Counted from the stretch's first letter, positions 1-10,437 are shown. The stretch: 64,000 nt of DNA from Pohlia nutans (GCA_022496805.1 CM040094.1:7463501-7527500); one strand, 5' to 3'. Numbers and translations are program-made. The notes: a model not told the origin generated them from the sequence alone.

Positions 1-88
1 GCTTGTATTCTTTTTACTCTCCGTGCAATGAAATTCCGTTTTATTTGTGTCAAAAAAAAGAAAAAAAAAAGAAAAAAAAAAAAAAAAG
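1..88 (+). repeat. 3' tail of a LINE-type retroposon
   Basis: The segment ends in TTTTATTTGTGTC followed by an A-rich tail with a few G interruptions (about 53-88). The same signature, a GCAATgAAA-like stretch, then TTTGTGTC/TTTGTGCC, then poly(A), recurs in either orientation at about 797, 2270, 3118, 5230, 7505, 12350, 14180, 18690, 28690 and 44960. This marks it as the common 3' end of a local non-LTR family. The 5' part lies outside the window. Confidence 0.5.
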
Positions 89-202
89 GTTACATGCGAT
101 GTTTGGCTAAACATAACCCTTTTCATTCATAAATTGCGTGGTGTTTACACTAAGAATCTTTAGTTTCAGTTATTGTAGAAACGAAGTCTCTATCAATCAC
201 TT

Positions 203-730
203 GAGTTATCCGTAAAGTAAGCTTGTGTTTGGGTAGGAAATCCGTGTACTATTCATCATAAATTGGAGAAACGCAAAGTAGAGGCCATCAATTCCGGGGC
301 ATTAAACTCAAGACTGACTGATATGATCAGTCTAAATTCATCACATGGCACACGTTCCAGCTGTTTTGGTAGATCAGGTATTCGTTGGGATTGGTGTGGA
401 TCAAGAACTCGAGTTGCGCAATCTCTGCTGGTGGGTGTACTTATTTAGGTGGGTGTCCTCACTGCATGGCCCACTTTGCAGTGTTGTTCAAGTAGCATAA
501 CTGGTTGGTCTTTGCTGGATGCCGTTTTTCTCGATGCTCGATGCCAGCTTCCCGGGGCGCGCTCGCAACACAGGAGGAAAAACTTTTTTGCACCATTTTC
601 GATCCCTCAAAAGATTTGTGCCTGTGTTTTTTTATAGCTACAGACACATGCTCCACTTTTGGAGCCTGTCACAGGATTTTCTCAAACCCAGGCCCTAAAC
701 CCTCTCTTCACTTGACTTTACGGATAACTC
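203..730. mobile_element. Miniature TIR element (GAGTTATCCGTAAAG family), copy 1
   Basis: The termini are inverted: GAGTTATCCGTAAAGT at 203 and ACTTTACGGATAACTC ending at 730. A second copy with the same ends sits at 29229-29585, inside a TTAA element. That copy is flanked by TA on both sides, suggesting a 2-bp TA duplication; here the left flank is TT, so the duplication is degraded. Internal sequence is partly CpG-containing and non-coding as far as can be seen. Confidence 0.5.
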
Positions 731-796
731 TACTATTTGTTCTATCAATCACTATCTTTAAACAAAGCAAGTAAAAGACTTTCACTATTTTAATAT

Positions 797-850
797 TTTT
801 TTGGCACAAATAGAGGGAAGTACCCACTTTACTGCATGAGACTGTACAAA
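797..850 (-). repeat. Short LINE 3' tail (minus orientation)
   Basis: TTTTTTTGGCACAAATAGAGGGAAG is the reverse complement of the LINE 3'-end signature (…TTTGTGCC plus poly(A)). The fragment is only a few tens of bases and its right boundary is not clear. Confidence 0.3.
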
Positions 851-900
851 TTTACAGAGCAAGGACCCAGCCAGTTCCGACCTGGAGCCAAGAGATAAAA

Positions 901-2210
901 GGGGGGGCCGCACAGGGCCGTTCAGTTGAAAATTGGGCTCTTTCCGATTGAGATTGATTTCAACCAGAGGCCGCACAGGGAGGCCCAGTTGAACTGGGAG
1001 AAAAATTCTCAACCGTGGTCCCCCCCACGTGAGAAAATTTCTCCACCGTGGTCCCCCACGTGAGAAAATTTCTCTACCATGGTCCCCCACACTACGGTTG
1101 AAATTAACACTACGAAACTCAACGGTGCTCCCCCCCACCGTTGAGTGAAGTTTTTGGATGATTTCGCTCCACGCTTACGGAAAATCCTCCTCTTATTTTC
1201 CATAATACAATTTATAAATAATTTGGGAGAATGGGGGGTGTAATCCAGTTTTTTTTAAATTAACTGCTGGCTATTTTGAAGGTACAAGTATATACATTAA
1301 AAATTTAATTATTATAATACTAAAAAAATACATACTGAAAATATTATTTAGTATATACTGAAAATGTATTATTTTCAGTATGGTTCATATAAGGTGAAGT
1401 AATAAATGTTGAGTAAGGTTCAGTTGTATATATATTTCAAAATAATTGAACTATATGGTTATCTGCTGGCTATCTTCAAAATAATTAACTGCTGGCTATT
1501 ATTAAAAATTTCAATTATTTAAGTATTTAAGTATTTAGATTATTATTAATTATTTTAAGTATATATTTATATATATTTAAAACTACATATACATGATGTG
1601 TATTTAAAATTACATATTTATATATATGTGTGTGCATTTAATGGTATTTGAAATTATATATATTTATTTATAATACAATTTGTGTCAAAATTATCCAATT
1701 TATACAAAATAATATAATCTATGTTTCAACAATCCAATTTGTGTAAAAATAATCCAATTAGTTATTTGATAATATAATTTATGAAAAAATAATCTAATTC
1801 TTTAAAATAATCCAATTTATAACAAAATACATTAATTTGTATCAAAATATTATAATTTATGAAAATCAATCTAATTTTTTTTTAAACATACTAAAATAAT
1901 GAACTATATGCCAAATTATAACAATACATTTTTATTCATTTGACTTTTTAAAAAATTATAAATAAATAATTCATGAATAAAAAGTTTAAAGGTGTATTGA
2001 TGGATTATGAATTCTCATCAATCGCTTTATTTTCAACTGGATTTCCTGTGCGGCCTACAGTTGAAAAACACTCAAACTTGGGTTGAAAACTTTCAACTGG
2101 ATTGATTAAACTAAACTACCTGTGCGGCCTCCAGTTCAGTTGAAAATCTCAACTGGCTAAGTTCAACTCAACTGAACTGGATTCCCTATGCGCCCCCCCC
2201 CCCCCCCCCC
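901..2210. mobile_element. 1.3-kb non-autonomous element with G/C-run termini
   Basis: The left end is GGGGGGGCCGCACAGGG followed by a TTCAGTTGA motif. The right end, read inward on the other strand, is a run of 18 G, then GCGCATAGGG and again TTCAGTTGA. Subterminal motifs of the type GCGGCCTCCAGTTCAGTTGA recur near both ends (960-990, 2050-2180) around a very AT-rich non-coding core (1200-2000). Flanks are AAAA on both sides. The arrangement of TIR plus subterminal repeats suggests a hAT-like or other cut-and-paste DNA element. The superfamily is not established. Confidence 0.5.
1011..1100. repeat. Tandem repeat of about 30 bp, 2.5 copies
   Basis: The unit CCGTGGTCCCCCACGTGAG plus AAAATTTCTC recurs at about 1013, 1045 and 1077 with small differences, inside the left part of the 901-2210 element. 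The third copy breaks off after the CCCCCAC motif. Each unit contains CACGTG. Confidence 0.6.
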
Positions 2211-2261
2211 AAAACTTCACTGGTTTTTGACAAGCTGATCGTCAATTTTTTTCTTAAATTT

Positions 2262-2760
2262 AAATTTTTAAATTTTTTTGACAAAATACAGAGAACTGTA
2301 TTGCAAGTGGGAAGAAAATACAACCAACTTGGCATGAGGGAAAACAAGAAGTAAAATACAAAGAAGAAAAAAGGAGAGAAAGAGGGGCGGGCCCCCGGGG
2401 TCCCAGGCCTCGGGAAACCCCGGGGTCATGAGACCAAGGCGGAGACTAAACTAAATTAGTGCACTTGGAAGCCGTTGAGGGGAGCCTCGAGCTTCCACCG
2501 GGGCTAGTCAAAGAGCATGCTACCAAGGACGCCATTTGCACACCAAGTAGCTTCAAACTTGCCATCAATCTTGCGCTTCGAGTTTTCCCACTCGAGTCTA
2601 CCATAATCAATAAGGGCAAGCCAAATCTTTTGTAGCAGCTTGTACTTTGGCCATCGAATGTCGTTGTATGTCACGTCATTTCCCTCAAGCCAGAGGGCAA
2701 AACAGTGCCACGGACCGCCATCCAAACTTCATGAACACGGTCGATTGATCATCATCTTCC
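2262..2760 (-). pseudogene. LINE reverse-transcriptase C-terminal remnant
   Basis: Minus strand, 5'-truncated. An open frame ending at 2504 reads LWLEGNDVTYNDIRW, then KLLQKIWLALIDYGRLEW. This matches the pattern WxxRNDVxFN … IWxxLxDYGRxxW shared with the remnants at 7494-8378 and 14169-14516. It corresponds to the region at the extreme C-terminus of plant LINE-type polyproteins, after the RT zinc-binding-like domain (from memory of the family). The 3' end lies at 2262-2280 with the TTTTTTTGACAAAATACAG tail complement. No target-site duplication was resolved. Confidence 0.6.
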
Positions 2761-2765
2761 ACTTC

Positions 2766-3104
2766 AGTTTGTTGCTCTAGATCTTCAATTTTTTTTAAAA
2801 GAAAAAAGAAAAGAAAAATTTGATTCCATTCCTCAGTTTCAAAAGAAAGTAAACTGCGGTCCAGAATGACCTTAAACTACCAGATGATGGAGAGGGGTAC
2901 ATTTAAGGTGTTGTCGAGGTACCCAAGGGTTGGCAGTTCCATTCTGGCCGTAAAATCACTACTCTACCGGATGGAAATTCCTTGGCGATGGGTTGCCAAA
3001 AAGATAACTTGTCAGCTTTGCCACGGGTTGCAAAGCAATTCGTGTGCTCCAATAAATTTAAAAAAAATAAAAACATAAAAAAATAACCTTAGATGCCATT
3101 TATA
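2766..3104. other. No recognisable feature
   Basis: A-rich and mixed sequence. One open stretch at 2866-3078 has no recognisable protein character, and no inverted or direct termini were found. Confidence 0.4.
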
Positions 3105-3192
3105 AGTTGAAGCATTTTTTGTTTTTATTTATTGACACAAACAAAGGGAATCCTTTACTACACACAAAGAAAGAGGAACCAGTTGAAGCATT
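3105..3192 (-). mobile_element. 64-bp LINE 3'-end micro-insertion with target duplication
   Basis: The 12-bp direct repeat AGTTGAAGCATT at 3105-3116 and 3181-3192 flanks a 64-bp insert. The insert begins with a T-rich tail and TTGACACAAACAAAGGGAA, the complement of the common LINE 3' end. This is target-primed reverse transcription that stopped almost at once (inference from the duplication and tail). Confidence 0.7.
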
Positions 3193-3797
3193 CCATTTAT
3201 TAACTCCTTTAATCAAATTTTAAAAAAGAAATTCACACACAGAAATCCTGTGAGTCTGTGACCACTCATATGAGAAGAATCAGGAGGAATGTGGAACATG
3301 CTGTGTGTTCAAGTGGTAGCAGTCAGAATCTAACGTGATTTGGGAGTGGCTTCTTTTGTACAGTACACCAGAAAAAAATGGGCGAAGGTAGTGGATGAAA
3401 TTGTCAAAAATCGCCACTATTTGAATGAAATCCCCTTAAAACAGATAATTATAAGTGTGCGAATGATTTTATCCAATTTTTGCATTGCAGGGTGCGTGTG
3501 GCTCTACCAATGGAAAAAAAAATGGTGTGATTTTAGAAAAATATCCTTTTGATAAGAAAAAACAATTAGAAAATCAAATAAATTAGATGGTGTTATAGGT
3601 GGTATGGCTGCATATATGGTGTTATAGATGGCATGGCTACGGTTGCATACACGGTGTTAAAAGTGGAATTTTTAGCACATATTAAATGAGATACATATAA
3701 GTCACAAAAATAGTGTGATATGTCACACCGGTATCTATATTAGGCCGGTACCCGAGGGGGTTTAGAACCCTACTGTTTATTGTCTCTGTCCTTCTAG
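3193..3797. other. Non-coding; short degenerate repeats
   Basis: At 3586-3660 the motif GGTGTTATAGGTGGTATGGC and variants (TGGTGTTATAGATGGCATGG, ACGGTGTTAAAAGTGG) repeat loosely with roughly 35-bp spacing. Otherwise nothing recognisable. Confidence 0.35.
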
Positions 3798-4503
3798 CAC
3801 TACTAGGAGAGCATACGAAATATGACTGGGGTTTATGACTAAAAACGGGCATAAAGTGACCTGATGACTAATACCATTTTCATAAGAGAACTCATAAGAC
3901 TGTAGACAGTAAGAAGGGTATCTGGAATAAATATTCATGATAGATGAATTGCAAAAATGATATAAAAATGTATGACTTTGAAAAACATTATGGAATGAAA
4001 AAATATAAAAAAAAACAAAAGCAAAACATGCCAGCTTGTTTTTGAATAAAAAGTTAAAAAATACAATATATAAAATGTCAAAACCTCAAAGGAACAAAAG
4101 AAATTCGAAAGAAAACCCTAATCAAAAGGAAGGAAAGTCAAATTGAAATAATATATAGATCATTAAACAAAGGATATAAATTTGAATTAAAACCATGAAG
4201 GCCACACTCAAAAACCCACTTACAAATGGCTGCCCAAAACTATAGTCACATAACTACTAAATCTAGTCATATCGCTGCCCATGCAAAAAGTTATATGGCT
4301 GCCCACGGAAGAATACGTTCCCCAACTACGTTCCCATTGAGGTCCTGTGTAAATATGACAAAAATCATAGTCATGTGATGACTATGGACTGTTCTAGTCA
4401 CCAAAGTAGTTACTGGTGAGTCATATCCTCCCGATAGTCATATCTAGTCATATGGCCGTAGTCATATGGCCGTAGTCATATTTCGTATGCTCTCCTAGTA
4501 GTG
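3798..4503. mobile_element. Non-autonomous CACTA (EnSpm) element, 706 bp
   Basis: Perfect 30-bp terminal inverted repeats begin CACTACTAGGAGAGCATACG (3798-3827, complement 4474-4503). The element is flanked by a 3-bp duplication TAG (3795-3797 and 4504-4506). Subterminal motifs such as TATGACTA and CATATGGCCGTAGTCATA are repeated inside each end (for example 4433-4480). CACTA termini, a 3-bp TSD and subterminal repeats are the defining features of EnSpm/CACTA elements. No transposase frame is present. Confidence 0.85.
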
Positions 4504-4533
4504 TAGGGAAGAGAATACATAAACGCTTTGTTT

Positions 4534-5097
4534 TTAACCCTTAAACGTACCAGTCCATTCTGGAAAAGTCAAACTACAGAATTATACAGAATTAAGCCTT
4601 GAAGAATAATCAAAGTATATTTTGTAATATTTTCATGCATGAAATGAAGTGTTTCCTATAAGTCTTGAAATTTTTCAGATTTTTTTGATTTAACATGTTT
4701 TTTTTACAAATTTTTAAGTCAAATACTTCACAAATTCATTTTAATTACAAAAAGGACTTCAAAATATTGATTAATTTTTGGATGAGATGCAAATCACAAT
4801 GGAGAATCACATGATATCATTGATATGTTTTCCATAATAAAAAACTAGTTAAATTTTGAAATTCAAAAAGTAAACATCCCATGTAGTGTATTCAGAGCTT
4901 GAGCTGCAAAGCTTGCAAAAGAAATAATCTACTCAATACATGAAAATTTTAAGATTTGAAAAGTGGAGTGCAAAAGAGACTTGATAAACTTCATTTTCTC
5001 TGTTGAGTGTATTAGCAAAAGAAATCATCTTCGAGATCAAAATTGGGTTTGACCAGCAAACATCCAATAATTCGATGCGTGGACGTTTAGGGGTTAA
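4534..5097. mobile_element. TTAA-flanked miniature element, family A, intact copy
   Basis: The left end is TTAA+CCCTTAAACGTACCAG. The right end reads inward TTAA+CCCCTAAACGTCCACG. It is 564 bp and non-coding. A second copy (36485-38658) is nearly identical outside its Tc1 insertion, and this copy supplies the unfilled site (GAGTGTATTAGC, TA at 5010-5011). Confidence 0.8.
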
Positions 5098-5179
5098 GGA
5101 GTTACATGGCTGAATAGCACAAACAAGGTGTAAAACTAAAGATAGAGTAAACACTAATGCAAAGACTATGCAATTAGCC

Positions 5180-5273
5180 ACTTGTTTTCCCTCCTCCTTG
5201 CGTTGGTTGTATTTTCTCCTCACGTGCAATACAATTCTCTGTATTTGTGTCAAAAAGAGAAAAAAAACCCCTA
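5180..5273 (+). repeat. LINE 3' tail (plus orientation)
   Basis: GTTGGTTGTATTTTCTCC, then GTGCAATACAATTCTCTG and ATTTGTGTCAAAAAGAG plus an A-run. It is the reverse complement of the end of the LINE remnant at 2262-2340, so it is the same family in the other orientation. No coding part remains. Confidence 0.55.
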
Positions 5274-5288
5274 CATTGCCATATTAGT

Positions 5289-5411
5289 TTAATTGGTAAT
5301 TTCCGACATATTGCGACTCTTTGAAATCTACAATTGGTATAGAATTTTCCACTAAATCTATGTAATTTGTAGATTTCAAAGAGTCCCAATTTGTCGGAAC
5401 TTCCCAATTAA
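5289..5411. mobile_element. 123-bp foldback element between TTAA sites
   Basis: The arms of about 42 nt (TTGGTAATTTCCGACATA and on, ending GAAATCTACA; complement from TGTAGATTTCAAAGAGTCCC to CCCAA) pair imperfectly. TTAA flanks both ends (5289-5292, 5408-5411). The right TTAA is also the left TTAA of the next element. Confidence 0.6.
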
Positions 5412-5555
5412 CCCCTAAATGTCTGAAAGTGCCTTTGCGGGCAATAGAATACGGTGTATTTTTTTTAGTATTTGGAATGGATCCAAACCTTTTATAGGTT
5501 TGGGTTCAACACAAAAGCTAAAATTTACATCAATGCGGTTCTAGTGAGCTATCAA

Positions 5556-5973
5556 GAGCATGCCCAACAACATGTGTTTTGGAGGGACCAACGCCAAGAT
5601 TTGGTGTAGTGATCTCCACTTGCTTTGAAGATTGGCCCAGCAACTACCCACTAATGCTAAAATATAGTTTTTGGAGCCAAAGTTTGAGGTTTCTCTACCA
5701 TCTACATAAGCTTTGGCGCAAACAAATTTCTCACACCAAGCAAGCAAAGATGCTCAATCAAAAATTAAATAACGAGCTTAAAGACTACCTTCACCGGCCC
5801 GTGCTTCAAGGTCATCAAGTTACCTTCATAAAATCTTTGTTTTATGATTTGCCTTGGTGTTCGCTCCAAGAATGTTGCTGGGCTACTTCTTGTATGACAT
5901 TCCTCTAAGTTAAAAATGACCCTCAAATTAATACTTGACGGACATATTTTCTCTAGGACTACTGGGCTTGCTC
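5556..5973. mobile_element. PIF/Harbinger-like miniature element (GAGCATGCCC termini)
   Basis: The left terminus is GAGCATGCCCAACA and the right terminus is TGGGCTTGCTC. Flanks are CAA and TAA, consistent with a degenerated TAA duplication. Elements with the same end type and clean 3-bp duplications occur at 18118, 20577 and 51068. Part of the inside (about 5820-5890) is repeated inverted at about 15120-15190. The open frame 5579-5908 has no recognisable domain. Confidence 0.5.
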
Positions 5974-6522
5974 TAACCCTTTAGCGCGCCGGCATCCAGA
6001 ATCTGGACGCCGGATGAATTTCAGCAGCTCGATTTCTGTAGGTACCGGATGTTTTTCATCCATTATTTATTTATTTTTCATTCTTGTGCTAGTTGAATAC
6101 CATTTGTACGGTATGGATCTTCCAAATAAGATAATGTGAAATTTTGAATATTTACAAAAGTGATTAATGTCAAGTTTCAATCTTAGTTAAAAAGGAAAGA
6201 CCTTAAATATGATTTTCCATAGTAAGTAGAATCAAATAATGGAAACCATACCATCTCGTAGTGCATGTCATTCTAATTTCATTACAATATTTAAAAAAAA
6301 AATTGTGTTAATTTTGGATTTTTAATTGAATTTCAAGAGAAAACCTTGCAAAATTACTTGAAAAATATTAATAATAAATATGATGAATCCAACCGTACAG
6401 ATGTTATCTACACATTGACATTTACAACTTTGTTTTGTACATCAACTCCATTTCCGTTTTTCATCAACCATTTTATAACAAATCTTTGAAAACAGTGTTG
6501 AATCGGGACGTTAAAGGGCTAA
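5973..6522. mobile_element. TTAA-class element at a variant CTAA site, family F
   Basis: The left end is CTAA+CCCTTTAGCGCGCC. The right end reads GGGACGTTAAAGGG+CTAA. The duplicated tetramer is CTAA instead of TTAA. The sibling at 10420-10967 is similar over its whole length (for example TGATTACCATTTGTACGG there, GAATACCATTTGTACGG here) and sits at TTAA. Non-coding. Confidence 0.75.
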
Positions 6523-6608
6523 GATCTCAATTTAGAGCTTCTTGTTGGTAGCAAATGCCAATTATACAGGCAAGTATCTACTATCCGCATGGGACGTTTA
6601 GGGGTTAA

Positions 6609-7032
6609 ACGAATATGGGGATCTACTGTTATAAAATGTAAAAAACGAAAGAAAATTACTTGAGCGGGAGGGATAATTATTCTTTTTTTCATTTTTCCTG
6701 TTTTTTTTTTCACAACTGAAGGGATTGGTTTTTGGCATGTTGCAGGAATTGGAAGGGGGGGTGGTACAGGGTACAGTAAATATTCTGGGTGGTGTGGGAA
6801 AGCACAGGAGCAGCATTGGTTAACTTACTGACAAATCGGTTGACAAAATAAGGGACACGAAAGGTGAGCTGTGCTCCAGCTGACAAAGATTCCATGAAAT
6901 CCCTGTCAGGCAGCTTGCAGCCATGTTGGAATCCGCGCCTCACTACACGTCACCTTCTTCGTCACCCCTCTGCACCTTTTTCTTTTCGGGGTAAAACATT
7001 TACTTTTTTTAAAACAGAAAAGTCTTGCTTAC
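6609..7032. other. No recognisable feature
   Basis: Mixed sequence with short polypyrimidine and polypurine runs. Open stretches on both strands (6598-6943) overlap each other and resemble no protein. Confidence 0.35.
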
Positions 7033-7056
7033 TTAGAACATCTCTAACCATGCACG

Positions 7057-7440
7057 TTAACCCTTAAACGTCAAAGGAAGCCCCACGGGCTTGGTATAAA
7101 GGAATAATTGGAGAAAAAAATTTCATTTCTCAACCAAATCAAGCGAGACTTGTTGCGTTGGAAAGCTACTGAAAAAGCGATCTAGATTCCAAATTTTCGC
7201 CTCATTTGAGAGATTGTGGAATCGTTGGTAAGCAATCAAAGTTATCAAATTGAACAAGTTTTGAGGTTGGGCAGCTGAAGTTCAGCAGTGCCGCAGTGCT
7301 AGCCAGCAGTGCACTGCAAAGCCGTTTTTGCCAAGAAAAAAATTTAAATTTAAATTTAAAAATAAATAAAAAATTCCCCAAAAAAATTTAGATTCCTTCC
7401 GGGCTGCCCCATTCAGGCCCTCTTGACGTTTAAGGGTTAA
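7057..7440. mobile_element. TTAA-flanked miniature element, family B
   Basis: The left end is TTAACCCTTAAACGTC and the right end is GACGTTTAAGGGTTAA. It is 384 bp. A second, inverted copy at 20765-21159 shares the CTGAAGTTCAGCAGTGCCGC / GCAGTGCACTGC motifs and the CGCTTTTTCAGTAGCTTTCC region. Inserted near the left end of the host element. Confidence 0.8.
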
Positions 7441-7493
7441 AAGCGGCTCACTAAAATTACCCATCTATATATATTTGAAGAGCCCTTCAACTT

Positions 7494-7502
7494 AAATTCT
7501 CC

Positions 7503-7533
<31 letters not shown>

Positions 7534-8378
7534 GGCACAAACAAAGGGAGACCTTTTATTGCGAGAAGAAGCAAAATACAACCCAACCCCACCAGGGCCG
7601 GCGAGGAGGGAGGAGAATTTACGCTAAGTCATCACTAACCTGAAAATCGGTAAGGGACCAACGAGTATTGTGCTCAACGGGGGCGTAGGTGCCCATAATC
7701 CGTTACCGCACCATTTCCTCACAAAATTGTTAAGGAGCGGCACAGAGCGCCGATGGTTAGAAGCAGTCATCTTACGAATCTTTTGCCACGCGATTCTACC
7801 GTAATCTACGATGCCAATCCATATCTTCTAGTAGAGTTTGGTGTCCGTCCAGAAGATCCCATTGAATACAACGTCGTTCCTGGATAACCAGAGAGTCCAC
7901 ATCACAACACTACGAAGAAGACTCCAGACTTGTTTGATTGGTCTGAAGCACCTTGGGATACGGTGGCTGAAGAGCGCTTGTTTTCAATGGAATGGGCGCC
8001 ACTGTCCACTGTCCGCTGGAGGCTGTTGCTGGAGATGTCATCGTTAACTTGTTCAACACAGGGTCTCTTTATTTCTCCCCATCGAGCATGGCTCGGATGC
8101 CAGGCTCGGTGGGGTTCATTTTTCTGACCCTCCCCGTTTTGACCCCTTGGGGACTTTTTTTGGTTTTTTTTTTGCAAAATTTGGGGCCTGTGGGCCAAAT
8201 TATTCTCGGAAGCTCTCTATGAGATCAAGTAAGGCCCCACTCAACTTAAAAATAGGGGGCATGTTTTACCCCACCCCTGCCACCTCCTCCTGAACTTGGC
8301 CTCCGAGCCACGCTCGATGGGGGTATTTAGACAGATCCGTTCAACACATGGGTAGCCCACAACCAAGAAATTCTCCAC
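7494..8378 (-). pseudogene. 5'-truncated LINE insertion with RT C-terminal remnant
   Basis: An 11-bp direct repeat AAATTCTCCAC (7494-7504, 8368-8378) flanks an 863-bp insert. The insert starts with about 30 T, the complement of a poly(A) tail. Minus-strand translation of about 7930-7720 gives KQVWSLLRSVVMWTLWLS, RNDVVFNGIFW and IWIGIVDYGRIAW, with an internal stop after KLY. This is the same LINE C-terminal motif set as at 2262-2760. Its 5' part is interrupted by the small element at 8077-8322. Confidence 0.8.
8077..8322. mobile_element. 246-bp TIR element (CCCCATCGAGC termini)
   Basis: The termini CCCCATCGAGCATGGCTCGG and the inverse of CCGAGCCACGCTCGATGGGG are 20-21 bp with one mismatch. 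GC-rich ends enclose a non-coding centre. The target duplication is not resolved. It sits inside the LINE remnant. Confidence 0.6.
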
Positions 8379-8587
8379 CTTTTACAGCTCTTCAAACACC
8401 AAAAGTGTACATTAAATAATCATTGAACTAATCACAAGTAGAAGGTGGGATATAGTCAATTAAACTTAGATTTGAAGTGTCATTTATCACACACACTAGG
8501 ATACATGGTCAAGAGACTTTTTCAAAGATGTATAAGAGCATTGTTCATGTGCTCTCAGACCTTTGACGAGCCCCATTGGAGATGCTC

Positions 8588-9405
8588 TTAACCCTTTAGT
8601 GCTCAACAAATCTGAATATCGTCATTGTAGTGTCATTGTAGTGTCAGAAATGCAAATAACAAAACATTCGTGAAGAATTGGATTTTGAATTCTGAAATTC
8701 AGGTTTAGAGGTTTATAATTCACATCTTCTTAAAAAAGAAATTTCTAGTTTGGATTTTTGCAACTATCAAAATATTTGTGAACAAAACACCAAAATACTT
8801 CAAATACTTGAAAATAAAATAAATTCTTACAAATACAATACATGTACTATGCGGTACTTCTTGTATTTGGAAGTTTATTATTTTGTTTTATTTTTGGGGG
8901 TTGTGTTCTCTTGTTCTTGTTCCATTAGTGTATGTATTCCAATCTTGATCCATGTACCAACTCCGTTCATATTTTTAACATATAAATATTTGTCCTAAGC
9001 TATGCATAGATAAGTCACTCTCACTTATAAAATTCACAATAATTATGTGTGAGTCCTTGATATGAATGATTGCAACAGAGAGGTGTTTGACATAGGTCAT
9101 TGTCGAACCTCTTCACTTGTCAATTTAGAAACTTCAACCCAAATCCTATTTAAATTAAAAGTCACACACCCTCCAAAATCTCATTTTTGAGTGTGCGTTA
9201 TACAGTTTAAAAACATACTATGATCTTCCAATCTCACCATTGGATGATTCTCTAATTTTGGCAAAATGTCTTCCTCCCAGTTGATAATACAATTGTACAA
9301 TTACTTTCTAATTTTTTCCACTCTATTTCTAATAGTATCAATTGTAGTGGAAAGGCCAAATGAAATCCAGCAAACCCAGCTATGTCCTAAGTAGTAAAGG
9401 GTTAA
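8588..9405. mobile_element. TTAA-flanked miniature element, 818 bp
   Basis: The left end is TTAACCCTTTAGTGCTC and the right end is GTAGTAAAGGGTTAA. Only the outer 7-8 bp of the termini match well. Internal sequence (8770-8990: TTCAAATACTTG…GTACTATGCGGTACTTCTTG…TTCCATTAGTGTATGTATTC) has a diverged relative at about 53220-53480. Its left TTAA overlaps the TTA duplication of the element to its left. Confidence 0.55.
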
Positions 9406-10296
9406 GCCCCTTGCTTAGAAAGTATTCCCGCCTATAGGTTGCAAACTCCAATCTTCTAAAACTCATTTCCAACATGTTTGTAGATTTTTCAAATCTTCAT
9501 GTTGAGTATATCATAACATCGAGCATAACATTTTTAAGCCTTAGACTTTGTACCCCTACTAAAGTTTCCAAGATTTTCTCTAATGCTCTTAGATGCTCTC
9601 GTATGCTCTTTGTTTTTGCATTCTTAAATCTAGTGTTACATGCATTTTAGTAGACTAGATTTTGTGAAAAGACCTTCTCTCATTACACTTGGACTATGGA
9701 TATCGGGAAGAAATGCATTGAATTTTCCACCTCACATACCCAAGGTTGATCAAAGAAGTCATCAATTGGGATCATTTAGGAAATTTAATGTCATTTTGGA
9801 CCAAATAAGAGCATGGGCACCCTAAGCCTCCATGAGCCCTTGACTTTGGAAACTAGATGAATTATGCTTGTGTTTAATGTCGTTTTTCAAGGGAGGTGAG
9901 AGAGCTATAAAATATGAAGCACATATTATGATGCTTTTAGATGGTCCTTCTATAGCTAATTGAAGAAAAGACACAAAATCCTAAATTGATTCTGAACAAT
10001 AATAATTACCTGTGCATATTCAAGGGTGTGGACACTAACTAGTGACACCAAATCTTTAATGTGATTATAGCGGTCAAAAGGTGAGGATTGAAGGAAGAAG
10101 AGTGTGCATACTCTTTAATAGCTCGATGGTACTCTTCTTCTCATTATGTTCTTTTTCATATACAATATTTGTACCCGAGATGAGCCACACCTTTTTTTCC
10201 CCTTCTGATGTAACCAGCAATCCACAGTTTCAAAACGAAGAAATGTAACCAGTCATTTATAACTTAATGGGAAGCTGGATAGCATTATAAAACATA
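9406..10296. other. No recognisable feature
   Basis: AT-rich single-copy-looking sequence. The open frame at 9640-9825 has no recognisable character. Confidence 0.35.
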
Positions 10297-10309
10297 TTAA
10301 CCCCTAAAG

Positions 10310-10437
10310 GTCCTCACCTCTTTTGCAAAAGTCAAAGCACTATAATTTGTATACTTTAACCCTTAGACGCGCCGTCCTCACCTCTTTTGCAAAAGTCAAA
10401 GCACTATAATTTGTATACTTTAACCCTTAGACGCGCC
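10310..10437. repeat. 64-bp tandem duplication spanning a transposon junction
   Basis: The block starting GTCCTCACCTCTTTTGCAAA and ending TTAACCCTTAGACGCGCC occurs exactly twice, at 10310-10373 and 10374-10437. Each copy contains outer-element sequence plus the first 14-18 bp of the inner element, so the duplication happened after the nested insertion. Confidence 0.9.

Larger units (their letters stand above)
5408..6608. mobile_element. Outer TTAA element carrying two nested insertions
   Basis: The left end is TTAACCCCTAAATGTC (5408). The right end is GGGACGTTTAGGGGTTAA (ending 6608). Removing the nested elements at 5556-5973 and 5973-6522 leaves about 230 bp of host element. The pairing of ends is inferred from the matching termini. 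Confidence 0.5.
7033..8590. mobile_element. PIF/Harbinger-like element, host of several insertions
   Basis: The left terminus is GAACATCTCTAACCATGCAC and the right terminus, read inward, is GAGCATCTCCAATGGGGCTC. Both are flanked by TTA (7033-7035, 8588-8590), a 3-bp duplication typical of this superfamily. The internal sequence (ACCCATCTATATATATTTGA; CACAAGTAGAAGG…GGATATAGTCAATT) matches the intact 312-314 bp elements at 18118-18437 and 51068-51385. It is interrupted by the elements at 7057-7440 and 7494-8378. Confidence 0.65.

Noticed and set aside
7838..8222. Plus-strand frames in this interval
   Set aside because: Shadows of a minus-strand LINE remnant and of a TIR element nested in it.
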